Notes under the pieces: model-generated
What the model was told of the DNA's origin: nothing
Databases searched by the model: none
Seen by the model: the letters and a program-made list of their open reading frames with translations, nothing else
DNA from: JTS-RE9 sp964649195
GTDB lineage: Bacteria; Planctomycetota; Phycisphaerae; Phycisphaerales; Phycisphaeraceae
DNA length: 16,475 nt
Assembly: GCA_964649195.1 (NCBI GenBank)
Contig: CAZYPK010000122.1
Span: 1-16,475 of the forward strand
Reading direction: 5' to 3'
Made by a program: the position numbers and the translations under genes
Shown: positions 1 through 6,078 of the stretch, piece by piece
Layout of the letters: each line of letters opens with the position of its first letter
Numbering within the stretch: the stretch's first letter is position 1

Positions 1-3
1 TGA

Positions 4-66
4 GCAAACGAAACTCGCGCGGCAGGCGAACGATCAACGATCACCGGCCGCGCGATTTTCGTTTGC
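4..66. repeat. Long imperfect palindrome at window edge
   Basis: Bases 4-23 are the reverse complement of 47-66 except for one mismatch (14/56), giving a 20-bp stem with a 23-nt loop. The right arm (58-66) can instead pair with 88-96 around an inner stem (70-75/80-85), so two hairpins compete for the same arm. The motif CCGCGCGATTT in the right arm also occurs inside the MITE-like elements near 4265 and 6012, so this is probably a dispersed repeat. No gene lies in bases 1-213. Confidence 0.6.
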
Positions 67-105
67 TTCAGCCCGCAGACGGGCTTCGCAAACGAACGGC
101 TCGGC

Positions 106-188
106 GGGAGCCTCGCCCTCCCGGCCGGGAGCCTCGCCCTCCCGGCGGGAGCCTCGTCTTTCCGGCGGGAGGCTTCCGCTCTCCCGCC
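106..188. repeat. Four tandem GC-rich 20-mers, each a small hairpin
   Basis: Units begin at 106, 127, 147 and 167 with consensus GGGAGCCTCGCCCTCCCGGC. The first two are nearly identical and the last two are diverged. Each unit can form a GGGAG/CTCCC-type hairpin. On the minus strand they translate to a repeated REGEAP peptide, which I regard as a spurious product of a dispersed non-coding repeat. The array ends 25 bp before the ATG of the AMMECR1 gene, so it would lie in or next to that gene's promoter or leader. Confidence 0.75.
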
Positions 189-213
189 ATATGCTTTTAC
201 TCTGGCCGGAAAC

Positions 214-810
214 ATGAACGATCCCCACGCCCATTCTCCAGCGACCGGCGATCTCATGCTGACCGAGGATGATCGCCTCGCGCTGCTGCGCGTGGCCCGC
301 GATTCGATTCGACACGGGCTGGATTGTCGCGCGCCGCTTCCTGTTGAAACTTCCGATTATTCACCTGTGCTTCAGCATCGCCGCGCCACCTTCGTCACGC
401 TTCGCCTGGGCGATGATCTGCGCGGCTGCATCGGCACGCTCGACGCCGGGCGGTCGCTGGTGGAGGATGTGGCGCACAACGCCTTCGCGGCTGCGTTTCG
501 TGATTCGCGCTTTGCACCGGTGAGCGATCACGAGTTTCCCTCGTTGCACATTCACATCTCGATCCTCTCGCCGCCGGTGGAGATGGTCGTTGGTGATGAA
601 GCGGATCTGCTTGCGCAGCTGCGCGAGGGTGTGGACGGTTTGATTCTGGAGGAGCCGCCGCGCCGCGCGACGTTTCTGCCGGATGTGTGGGGGATGGTGG
701 ATTCGCCGCGCGAGTTTGTGGCGCATCTCAAGGTCAAAGGCGGCTGGCCTGCGGACCACTGGTCGCCGAGGATGCGGGCTTTTCGCTACACCACGCAGGC
801 GGTGGATTGA
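214..810 (+). CDS. amrA: AMMECR1-domain protein (AmmeMemoRadiSam system protein A)
   Basis: The 198-residue protein is a single AMMECR1 domain. It carries the family's hallmark LRGCIGTL at residues 69-76, followed by DVAHNAFAAAFRDSRFAPV and the HIHISILSPP strand. AMMECR1 proteins usually cluster with a Memo-type dioxygenase-like protein and a radical SAM protein; neither partner is inside this window, but they could lie beyond its left edge. The biochemical role of bacterial AMMECR1 is not settled. Start 214 was chosen because GGAAA lies just upstream. Met at 256 (MLTEDDRLALL), where the domain itself begins, is a real alternative. The gene converges on pyrophosphatase with an 85-bp spacer. 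The symbol is by family name only. Confidence 0.85.
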   Translation: MNDPHAHSPATGDLMLTEDDRLALLRVARDSIRHGLDCRAPLPVETSDYSPVLQHRRATFVTLRLGDDLRGCIGTLDAGRSLVEDVAHNAFAAAFRDSRFAPVSDHEFPSLHIHISILSPPVEMVVGDEADLLAQLREGVDGLILEEPPRRATFLPDVWGMVDSPREFVAHLKVKGGWPADHWSPRMRAFRYTTQAVD

Positions 811-848
811 AACGATCGATCTTCAGCGATTGCGACATCTTTTGTAGC

Positions 849-866
849 CGCGGCGTCCTCGCCGCG
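849..866. terminator. Hairpin between convergent genes
   Basis: CGCGGCG (849-855) and CGCCGCG (860-866) form a 7-bp perfect stem with a TCCT loop. It sits in the 85-bp spacer between two converging genes, where a bidirectional terminator is expected. There is no U-tract on either side, so termination is unproven; it could equally be a dispersed repeat. Confidence 0.35.
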
Positions 867-895
867 CGTCTGCGTCCAAGATCATCCATCGATCT

Positions 896-1510
896 TCACC
901 GACTGCGAGGCTTGGTTTTTTTCTTCACCGATCTGGGCCGCGACGCTTTCACGGCGGCGGTTTCCTTTTCCTGAATGTCTTTCAGGTATCGCTCCGCGGA
1001 GCTGAGGACCTCCAGTTTCGCGGTGCCTGCCGGTTCCCAGCCTTGCGTGACCACGCTGGCGGCTTCGAGTTGCTTGTAGGTGCCGAAGAAGTGTTCGACC
1101 TCGCGGAGGAAGTGCGGTGCGACGCGCCACAGGTCGTGGAACTCGGCGAAGATCGGGTCGGTGTTGGGCACTGCAAGGATTTTGAAGTCGTTGTACCCCT
1201 TGTCGGTCATCTTGAACAGGCCGATGGGCCGGGCCTCGATGAGGCAGCCTGAGAAGGTCGGCTCGTTGACCATGACGAGAATGTCGAGCGGGTCGCCGTC
1301 CTCGGCGAGGGTCTGCGGGATGAAGCCGTAGTCGCCGGGGTAGTGGAGCGAGGAGTAGAGGTAGCGATCGAGCTTGATGAGGCCGGTGACCTTGTCGATC
1401 TCGAACTTGCTGCGACGGCCTTTGGGAATCTCGACGATGGCGTTGACCACCTCGGGCACCTTGGGGCCGACGGGAACGAAATACGAACGCGGAGGCGTCG
1501 GGGTTTGCAT
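896..1510 (-). CDS. ppa: Inorganic pyrophosphatase, family I
   Basis: The 204-residue cytosolic enzyme hydrolyses pyrophosphate to two phosphates and so drives biosynthetic reactions. The family I active site is intact: EIPKG with E27, K35 and E37, R49 in LDRY, Y61 in GDYGF, and the signature DGDPLDILV at 71-79 with metal ligands D71, D73 and D76. The family is usually about 175 residues; the excess is mostly a basic C-terminal tail (about 188-204, ending KKKTKPRSR). The frame stays open far upstream to 1858, but homology begins just after Met at 1510 (MQTPTPPRSYF) and an AGGT lies 5 nt upstream, so the short form was chosen. The upstream 290 bp is repeat-rich and not coding. Confidence 0.92.
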   Translation of the reverse strand: MQTPTPPRSYFVPVGPKVPEVVNAIVEIPKGRRSKFEIDKVTGLIKLDRYLYSSLHYPGDYGFIPQTLAEDGDPLDILVMVNEPTFSGCLIEARPIGLFKMTDKGYNDFKILAVPNTDPIFAEFHDLWRVAPHFLREVEHFFGTYKQLEAASVVTQGWEPAGTAKLEVLSSAERYLKDIQEKETAAVKASRPRSVKKKTKPRSR

Positions 1511-1620
1511 AAATGACCTGATCGGAAGGCGAAGTCGGGAGGAACAGTGGCGGCATTGTCGCGGGACGATGGGGTAATGCAAGCGGGGGGATGGGGTGTT
1601 TGGGGTGGGTGAGAAGTTTT

Positions 1621-1757
1621 GGGTGGCTGGGGCTGAGGCTTTGCGAAGCCCCGGCTCCCCGGCTCCCCGGACTCGGATGCACGAAGCAAGATGGTGCAAC
1701 TGAAAGTCGATGATCGCCTGGCCGGGGCTTGCGCAGAGCCTCCAGCCCCAGCCACCC
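1621..1757. repeat. 35-bp fold-back repeat between ppa and msrB
   Basis: Bases 1621-1655 (starting GGGTGGCTGGGGCTGAGGCT) and 1721-1757 are inverted copies differing by one substitution and two single-base indels, separated by 65 bp. A third, diverged half-copy follows at 1761-1785. The loop contains the tandem GGCTCCCC at about 1653-1668. The 1511-1802 spacer holds no gene that I can support; this fold-back is its main content and it would be transcribed as a leader of ppa or a trailer of msrB. Confidence 0.75.
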
Positions 1758-1802
1758 AACGCAGCCTCCAGTCTCAGCCACCCGACGCCGCCTTCCATGC
1801 GT

Positions 1803-2522
1803 TCATTTTTCGGACTCAGGCTTGGCGATGTCCTCCCGCCTGACACCCTTGGATTCATCGGCGGGGACGAACTTGATGCTCACCGAGTTGATGCAGAAGC
1901 GCTGGCCGGTGGGCACGAGGTCCTTGGGGTAGCCCTCGTTTTCGAAGACGTGCCCCAGGTGGCCGTCGCAGCGGGCGCAGACGACCTCGGTGCGGACCAT
2001 GCCTGCGGAGAGGTCCTTGTGGAGCTTCACGCGGTCGCCCGCCTTGGCGGCATAGAAGGCCGGCCAGCCGCAGCCGGAGTCGAACTTGGTGTTGGAGGTG
2101 AACAGCTCCAGCCCGCAGCCGGCGCAGAGATATTTACCGGGTTTGTAGAACTTGTCGTACTTGCCGGTGAAGGCCCGCTCGGTGCCTTTCCGGCGGAGAA
2201 TGTAATACTCCTCCGGCGAGAGCTTGTTTTTCCATTCCTCATCGCTCAGTTCCATGCGACCGACTTTCTCCGGCTCGTTGCCGGGCTTGTCCTTTTCGAC
2301 CTTGTTGCCTTGCTTGTCCTTCGGTTGGTCATCACCGGCGGACGCGACGGAAACCGGCTGTGTCGGGCTGTCGTTTTTGTCACTGTTCTTGCCGCCGGTC
2401 GTCGCCACGGCGTCCTTCGACTGGCCGGTTGACGACGATGCGGGCGCAGCCTTGGGTGTGGAGACGCCCTGGTCACAGCCGACTGCGAACAGCAGGGACA
2501 ATAGGAGGAGGACCTTTTTCAT
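1803..2522 (-). CDS. msrB: Peptide methionine (R)-S-oxide reductase, lipoprotein form
   Basis: The 239-residue protein reduces methionine-R-sulfoxide in proteins. It opens with a lipoprotein signal (hydrophobic 4-14, lipobox AVGC, Cys16). A hydrophilic linker of about 70 residues rich in S, K, D and P (17-86) leads to a complete MsrB domain (about 90-220). Zinc ligands are the two CxxC pairs C133/C136 and C182/C185. GCGWPAFY carries the likely recycling Cys151, and RFCINSVSIKF carries the catalytic Cys210. The export signal implies repair of oxidised envelope proteins rather than cytosolic ones. Start support is AGGAT spaced 6 nt from the ATG. Reductant supply outside the cytoplasm is not visible here. 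Confidence 0.93.
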   Translation of the reverse strand: MKKVLLLLSLLFAVGCDQGVSTPKAAPASSSTGQSKDAVATTGGKNSDKNDSPTQPVSVASAGDDQPKDKQGNKVEKDKPGNEPEKVGRMELSDEEWKNKLSPEEYYILRRKGTERAFTGKYDKFYKPGKYLCAGCGLELFTSNTKFDSGCGWPAFYAAKAGDRVKLHKDLSAGMVRTEVVCARCDGHLGHVFENEGYPKDLVPTGQRFCINSVSIKFVPADESKGVRREDIAKPESEK

Positions 2523-2556
2523 TGAATCATCCTAGGCGGGTGAAGAATAGCGGTCT

Positions 2557-2612
2557 GCAAATCGCAAAGTTTGAAATCTCAAATTCGAAATCTGAAATTT
2601 CAAACTTGAAAT
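2557..2612. repeat. AT-rich heptamer array (GAAATYT family) with fold-back
   Basis: Eight consecutive 7-bp units of the type GCAAATC / TTGAAAT / CTGAAAT fill the spacer between msrB and miaA. AAGTTTGAAAT (2567-2577) and ATTTCAAACTT (2597-2607) are perfect inverted copies, so the array can fold back. It lies just downstream of the miaA stop and upstream of the msrB start on the transcribed strand. Confidence 0.75.
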
Positions 2613-2628
2613 CCTTGATTCCTTCATT

Positions 2629-3726
2629 CTACAGCGTCGCCGCCACATTCCGGGCGATCTCCTGCGGCGATACGACATCGGCCTCAAACCACCGCACCCC
2701 GCGAAAGCGTTTGAGCCAGGTGCGCTGCGTCTTGGCGAACCGCCTTGTCAGGATTTTCGTCTGTTCGAGGGCGTCGTCAAGAGAAATCTCACGCGGGTTT
2801 TGCAGATGGTCGAGCACCTGCTGATAACCCAGGGCTTTTCTCGCCTGCGGACCGAGAAGGCCCATCGTTTCGAGGCGGGCGGTTTCGGCGGGGAGCGATT
2901 CAGGCGCTGACGATGCTACGCCGCAAGCGGCGGGGAAAAACATTTCCTTCACCCGCGCGTTGATCCGCATGTTGATCTTCTCAACGGGCCACATCATGCC
3001 GATGAGAATCGGATCGCCACGATAGTTCTGAGTTTCGAGTTCTGAGTTCTGAGTTCCGAGTTCTGAGTTTCGAGTCAAAGGCGGCGAGGTCGCGGTGCAT
3101 GTCTTGTTGCCTTTCAACTCGGAACCCGGAACTCGAAACTCGGAACTTCCCCCCCCCCACTGCGTCTGCAATTCGCTGATGCGTTTGCCGGTCTGTTGGA
3201 AGACTTCGATGGCCCGCACCATTCGCTTACGATCGTTGGCATGAATGCGCGAGGCGGCCACGGGGTCGATCGCTTCAAAGCGTTGGCGCAGTTCGATGAT
3301 GGGGATCGCATGGAGTTCTTCGCGCAGCGCCTCATCGATGGCCGGGCCTTCGAACATGCCTTCGAGCAGCGCCTTGAGGTAGAGGTTCGTGCCGCCGACG
3401 ATGATGGGGGTGATGGACTGCGATTGCAGCGATGCGATCAATTCATCGGCGCGGGCGATCCAGTCGGCGACGGTGAATCGTTCGGTGGGTTCGACGATAT
3501 CGATCAGGTGATGCGTTGCGCGACCCCGCTGCGAGGCATCCGGCTTGGCGGTGCCCGCCTCCATGTGGCGATAGACCTGCATGGAATCCGCGCCGAGAAT
3601 CTGGCCGGGGATGCCTGTTTTCTCGCCGATCCGCTCCGCGAGTTCGACCGCCAGTTCGCTTTTGCCGCCGGCGGTGGGGCCGAGGATGACGATGGGGCGC
3701 GGAGGATGTGCGGCAGTCGCGCTCAT
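2629..3726 (-). CDS. miaA: tRNA dimethylallyltransferase MiaA with a repeat-derived insertion
   Basis: The 365-residue enzyme adds a dimethylallyl group to A37 of tRNAs reading UNN codons. Visible motifs are the P-loop GPTAGGKS (16-23), DSMQVYRHMEAGTAKP (47-62), HHLID (72-76), VGGTNLYLKALL (110-121) and the NDRKRMVRAIEV helix (164-175). The family is normally about 300-320 residues. The excess is a block at about 191-235 encoded by inverted heptamer arrays (residue pattern NSELGTQ-NSELETQ) beginning with a G10 tract, placed between RISELQTQW and DPILIGM. A second repeat (PAACGVASSA, about 263-272) encodes a dispersed palindrome. The core on both sides is collinear with the family and the frame is open, so the gene is probably functional. 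No clear Shine-Dalgarno is visible. Confidence 0.93.
   Translation of the reverse strand: MSATAAHPPRPIVILGPTAGGKSELAVELAERIGEKTGIPGQILGADSMQVYRHMEAGTAKPDASQRGRATHHLIDIVEPTERFTVADWIARADELIASLQSQSITPIIVGGTNLYLKALLEGMFEGPAIDEALREELHAIPIIELRQRFEAIDPVAASRIHANDRKRMVRAIEVFQQTGKRISELQTQWGGGSSEFRVPGSELKGNKTCTATSPPLTRNSELGTQNSELETQNYRGDPILIGMMWPVEKINMRINARVKEMFFPAACGVASSAPESLPAETARLETMGLLGPQARKALGYQQVLDHLQNPREISLDDALEQTKILTRRFAKTQRTWLKRFRGVRWFEADVVSPQEIARNVAATL
2914..2934. repeat. Dispersed palindrome GCCGCTTGCGGCG, copy 1 (inside miaA)
   Basis: The plus strand reads TGCTACGCCGCAAGCGGCGG, the reverse complement of copies at 5011-5030 and 10704-10721. Consensus is GCCGCTTGCGGCGTRGCA: a GCCGC/GCGGC stem with a two-base loop and a TRGCA tail. 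Here it encodes PAACGVA of MiaA. Confidence 0.65.
3024..3150. repeat. Inverted heptamer arrays inside miaA
   Basis: Seven AGTTCTG-type units (3024-3072) and five AACTCGG-type units (3116-3150) lie in opposite orientation around a 43-nt centre, so the block can fold back. It is entirely within miaA and keeps the reading frame. A run of ten C (3149-3158; G10 on the coding strand) follows directly. The arm that must be read as GAGTTNC uses C rather than T at the base that would otherwise create TGA. Confidence 0.85.
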
Positions 3727-3744
3727 CGCGGAATTGTAGGTGAT

Positions 3745-3948
3745 TCAACAGAGCCGCGACTCGGTGATGGTGGTGTTGCGCTTCGGATCAATCGTCACCA
3801 CCGCGTTGCCGCGGCTATCGTAGCCGATGATCGTGAACAAAGTGGATGGCTCGATGGGCCATCCGCCGGCCGGGGCAAGCACGGCAGATCCGCGATGGAG
3901 GGCGTCATTGAGCGTGCCATCGGCGCCCTGGGGATCCATTTTCTGCAT
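3745..3948 (-). CDS. Small hypothetical protein
   Basis: I do not recognise this 67-residue frame. It has no signal peptide or membrane segment. The C-terminal half (FTIIGYDSRGNAVVTIDPKRNTTITESRLC) has the alternating pattern of a small beta-rich fold. It stops 18 bp before the miaA start and is on the same strand, so it could be the leading gene of a miaA transcript. No Shine-Dalgarno precedes the ATG at 3948; Met at 3939 (MDPQGADG) is an alternative. It may be an open frame by chance. Confidence 0.4.
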   Translation of the reverse strand: MQKMDPQGADGTLNDALHRGSAVLAPAGGWPIEPSTLFTIIGYDSRGNAVVTIDPKRNTTITESRLC

Positions 3949-3967
3949 TCAGAATAAAAAAGAGGCC

Positions 3968-4216
3968 CTAAACTCTCCGGGAAGACCGATCAAATGTTAC
4001 CGTAATTATGATTAAAATGAGAACACTAATGGCGAACATCACCATTGATGCTGCGTTTAGCGTATCGGATTTATACAGCATTGCAATACCTGCCAACACA
4101 AAGCTGCCATAAAAGCACAGGTGAAACAGCCATCCGATCGGTCGGATGTAGAGCATTGTGAATCGGGCAAAGCGTGTTCGGCGAATAAAGCGACGGAATC
4201 TGCCATACAATGTCAT
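3968..4216 (-). CDS. Small two-helix membrane protein, unknown function
   Basis: The 82-residue protein has a basic N-terminus (RFRRFIRRTRFAR) and two hydrophobic helices, at about 27-48 (IGWLFHLCFYGSFVLAGIAMLY) and 56-74 (ASMVMFAISVLILIIITVTF). It ends in a short basic tail, which favours both ends being cytoplasmic. The stretch is visibly richer in A/T than its neighbours. AAGGA (4226-4230) lies 9 nt upstream of the ATG, which supports the start. The MITE-like element A begins 17 bp upstream of the start and may supply or disrupt its promoter. No family is recognised. Confidence 0.6.
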   Translation of the reverse strand: MTLYGRFRRFIRRTRFARFTMLYIRPIGWLFHLCFYGSFVLAGIAMLYKSDTLNAASMVMFAISVLILIIITVTFDRSSRRV

Positions 4217-4232
4217 ATGCTGGTGTCCTTAT

Positions 4233-4387
4233 AACGAGTCGCGGACGCGAGCAGCCTGCCGGAGGGAAAATCGCGCGGGGGCCGGCGGCCTCGAAAATCG
4301 TGCGATGCGGGACGGAGGCCGTCGATCAACCGCGCGGCGTTTCGCTCCTTCAGGTCGTTCACGTCCGCGACGTGTCACGTCGCGGCT
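4233..4387. repeat. MITE-like element A (left end truncated)
   Basis: The right end (4347-4387) matches the terminal repeats of elements B and C and contains the perfect hairpin CCGCGACGT-GTC-ACGTCGCGG (4365-4385). The left end keeps only the inner half of its terminal hairpin (AACGAGTCGCGG, 4234-4245), followed by CAGCCTGCCGG. The interior shares AAATCGCGCGG and CCTCGAAAATCGTG with B and/or C; A is inverted relative to B. It ends 2 bp before the stop codon of the enolase-superfamily gene. The 4217-4389 spacer holds nothing else. Confidence 0.75.
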
Positions 4388-4389
4388 GA

Positions 4390-5870
4390 TCATCCCACCT
4401 CGATCGCGGCGTCAGGCAGTTCGCGTTCGATTTCATCGAGGCGATAGCCGAAGCCCGGACCTTCAATGGATGAAAGATCGACCCGGCCATCGCGCCGCCG
4501 GTACAGGCCCGGATGCACCTTCGCTTCCGCTTCGGAGGCTTGCGGATAGAACTGCATCGCGTTGGTTTCCACGCCCATGATGGTGCCGGCGTGCGCCGCC
4601 AGCAGCACGTGCGGAATCTGGGCGANNNNNNNNNNTGGGCGAGCATCGGGTTGGTCAGGTCCTGCACCATCAGCGTCATGCCATGCGCCCTGGCCCAACA
4701 TGCGGAGAGGATCGCCCCGGTCTGCGTCTTGCAGGTCTTGAGCGCGACGCCGGTCCAGCCCAGCGACCGGCCGAGCTTCACCAACTTCCAGTCGTGGGCG
4801 CTTTCATCCATGAACAGCGGCTTGCGCGCCGAGACGCTGTGCACATCGATGCGGTGTTTCTCCAGGTCGTAAGGAAACGGCTGCTCGACATAAAGCAGCC
4901 TCTGATAGGCGCGAGGATGTTCATCGCGCAGGCGATCGAGAATGTCGTTGACGTAAGCGGGATCGGTGACGGTGCAGTTGAAGTCCGCGGTGAGCCAGCC
5001 GTCCTCATTTCCGCCGCTTGCGGCGTGGCATCGTTCATCGCCGTGATCCAGGAGATCGGCAACCGCGACGATTCGCTGAAAATCCCACGCCGCATCGTTG
5101 CCGCGCAGCTTGATTTTCAGACACGACAAACCATCGCGATCGATCCACTCCTTGAGCGTGACGGGGTAGCCGTCATTCGGCTCGCCGCCGGTGCGGTCCG
5201 CATCGGCGAGCAGGTCGAGACCGCCGACCAGATGCCAGGCTTTCAAAGAGGTTGGCGGCGAAGGATTCAGAAAATGTTCGGGAAACAAGCCGAAAAAGGA
5301 GACATCACCGTCTTGGGCCGGTGTGAGAAACGAAGCAAGATCGCGCGACATGAATGAGGCGTTGTATGTTTCGTAGATCGGTTTGCTGTGTAGTTTTCCG
5401 TACGCATCATGCAGGGCGATATCGAAAGGGGAGCAGCAGACCAGGGCGGCCAGATGAGGCATCTGGAGGATTTCGGATTTGGGATTTCGGATTTCGGATT
5501 TGGCGGTCAGGGCCGCCGTTGAAGCCTGAACGACAGGCAGCATCCCCTCCACGAAATCGTGGCCCACTTCCAAGGCGTGGCCGTAGGAATCGAACTGCGC
5601 CCATGCCTTGGCCAGGTCGAGTGTGAATCGCTTCATGACTTCGAGGCGGTGCTGCGTGGAGAGCGGACTGGGCCAGACCCATTGCACGGAGAGCGGCGTC
5701 TCGCCCCAGCCAACGGCGGTGTTGCCCGCGCGGTCGGCGACGGTGAGCTTCACCCGCGCGACGGTGACATGAGTGAGCGTTTCAGTGCCGAACTTCAGCG
5801 GCACGCGGGTCTGCACGGGAAAAAAAAAGACCGAGGCGGCGATGGGGCGGATGTCGGTGGGTGGTGACAT
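4390..5870 (-). CDS. Enolase-superfamily protein (MR/MLE type), interrupted by a scaffold gap
   Basis: This is a mandelate racemase/muconate-lactonizing-type enzyme, which abstracts an alpha proton next to a carboxylate; the substrate is unknown. Catalytic KxK is K252-I-K254. The metal-ligand candidates are D296 (TADFN), E329 (YVEQPFP) and D355 (FMDES), and the second-side lysine is K378 or K381 (LKTCKTQTG). Ten Ns (4626-4635) split the frame; both flanks carry TGGGCGA, and collapsing that overlap restores one frame reading MLAQIPHVLLAAHAG, 487 residues in all. Residues 117-137 (STAALTAKSEIRNPKSEI) are a repeat-derived insertion, and 278-291 cover a second repeat. Start 5870 (MSPPTDIRP) was preferred because the upstream in-frame extension is translated repeat B. 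No Shine-Dalgarno is visible. Confidence 0.87.
4626..4635. other. Ten-N assembly gap
   Basis: Ten Ns are flanked by identical TGGGCGA (4619-4625 and 4636-4642). This looks like two contigs that overlap by 7 bp and were joined with placeholder Ns, not missing sequence. Removing 17 bases (10 N plus one copy of the 7-mer) makes the gene 1464 nt, exactly 488 codons. Confidence 0.9.
5011..5030. repeat. Dispersed palindrome GCCGCTTGCGGCG, copy 2 (inside enolase-family gene)
   Basis: CCGCCGCTTGCGGCGTGGCA is a one-base variant of the copies in miaA (2914-2934, opposite orientation) and at 10704-10721. It encodes CHAASGG in the loop between the KxK motif and the first metal ligand, so it is read in the opposite sense to the miaA copy. 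Confidence 0.65.
5468..5526. repeat. RPE-like insertion: heptamers plus hairpin module, copy 1
   Basis: Five GGATTTC/G heptamers (5468-5502) run into the stem GGCGGT-CAGG-GCCGCC (5502-5517) and then GTTGAAGCC. On the coding strand this reads ASTAALTAKSEIRNPKSEI inside the enolase-superfamily protein. It is homologous to the modules at 11292-11326 and 15151-15196. Confidence 0.85.
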
Positions 5871-5902
5871 GCGGGGAGTGTAGCAACCTGAGTTCGGGAT
5901 AA

Positions 5903-6071
5903 GAGCCGCGACGTAACACGTCGCGGACGTGAACGGTCTGAAGGGGCGCGACGACACGGCGATGGATGATGACCTCGGTCCTGTGCCCCACGGTTTTCGA
6001 GGTCTTTCACCACCGCGCGATTTCCCCTTCCTTCAGGCTGTTCACATCCGCGACGTGTTACGTCGCGGCTC
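5903..6071. repeat. MITE-like element B (complete)
   Basis: Terminal inverted repeats of 42 bp (5903-5944 and 6030-6071) each contain a perfect hairpin: CCGCGACGT-AAC-ACGTCGCGG (5906-5926) and CCGCGACGT-GTT-ACGTCGCGG (6048-6068). The arms end in GGTCTGAAGG / CCTTCAGGCTG. The interior has no gene. It fills the spacer between the secreted DUF1080 gene (whose stop ends 7 bp away) and the start of the enolase-superfamily gene. No target-site duplication is evident. Confidence 0.85.
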
Positions 6072-6078
6072 GGGGGCG

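Noticed and set aside
1511..1858. In-frame upstream extension of the pyrophosphatase by about 116 residues
   Set aside because: The translation is proline/serine-rich low complexity from the fold-back repeat, family homology starts right after Met 1510, and the extension overlaps the msrB 3' end.
1710..2432. Plus-strand open frame of 240 codons opposite msrB
   Set aside because: It is antisense to a gene with intact zinc and catalytic motifs, and its composition is that of a high-GC shadow frame.
4359..4625. Frameshifted C-terminus of the enolase-superfamily gene as a pseudogene signal
   Set aside because: The shift is fully explained by the ten placeholder Ns and a duplicated 7-bp overlap.
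5871..5957. N-terminal extension of the enolase-superfamily protein (MSSRPFRPFTSATCYVAA)
   Set aside because: This peptide is the translation of the terminal repeat of element B; a similar one (FTSATCYVAA) appears in the other terminal repeat of B in another frame.
5903..6071. Element B as a structured regulatory RNA or riboswitch
   Set aside because: Two other copies lie after unrelated genes, so gene-specific sensing is unlikely.
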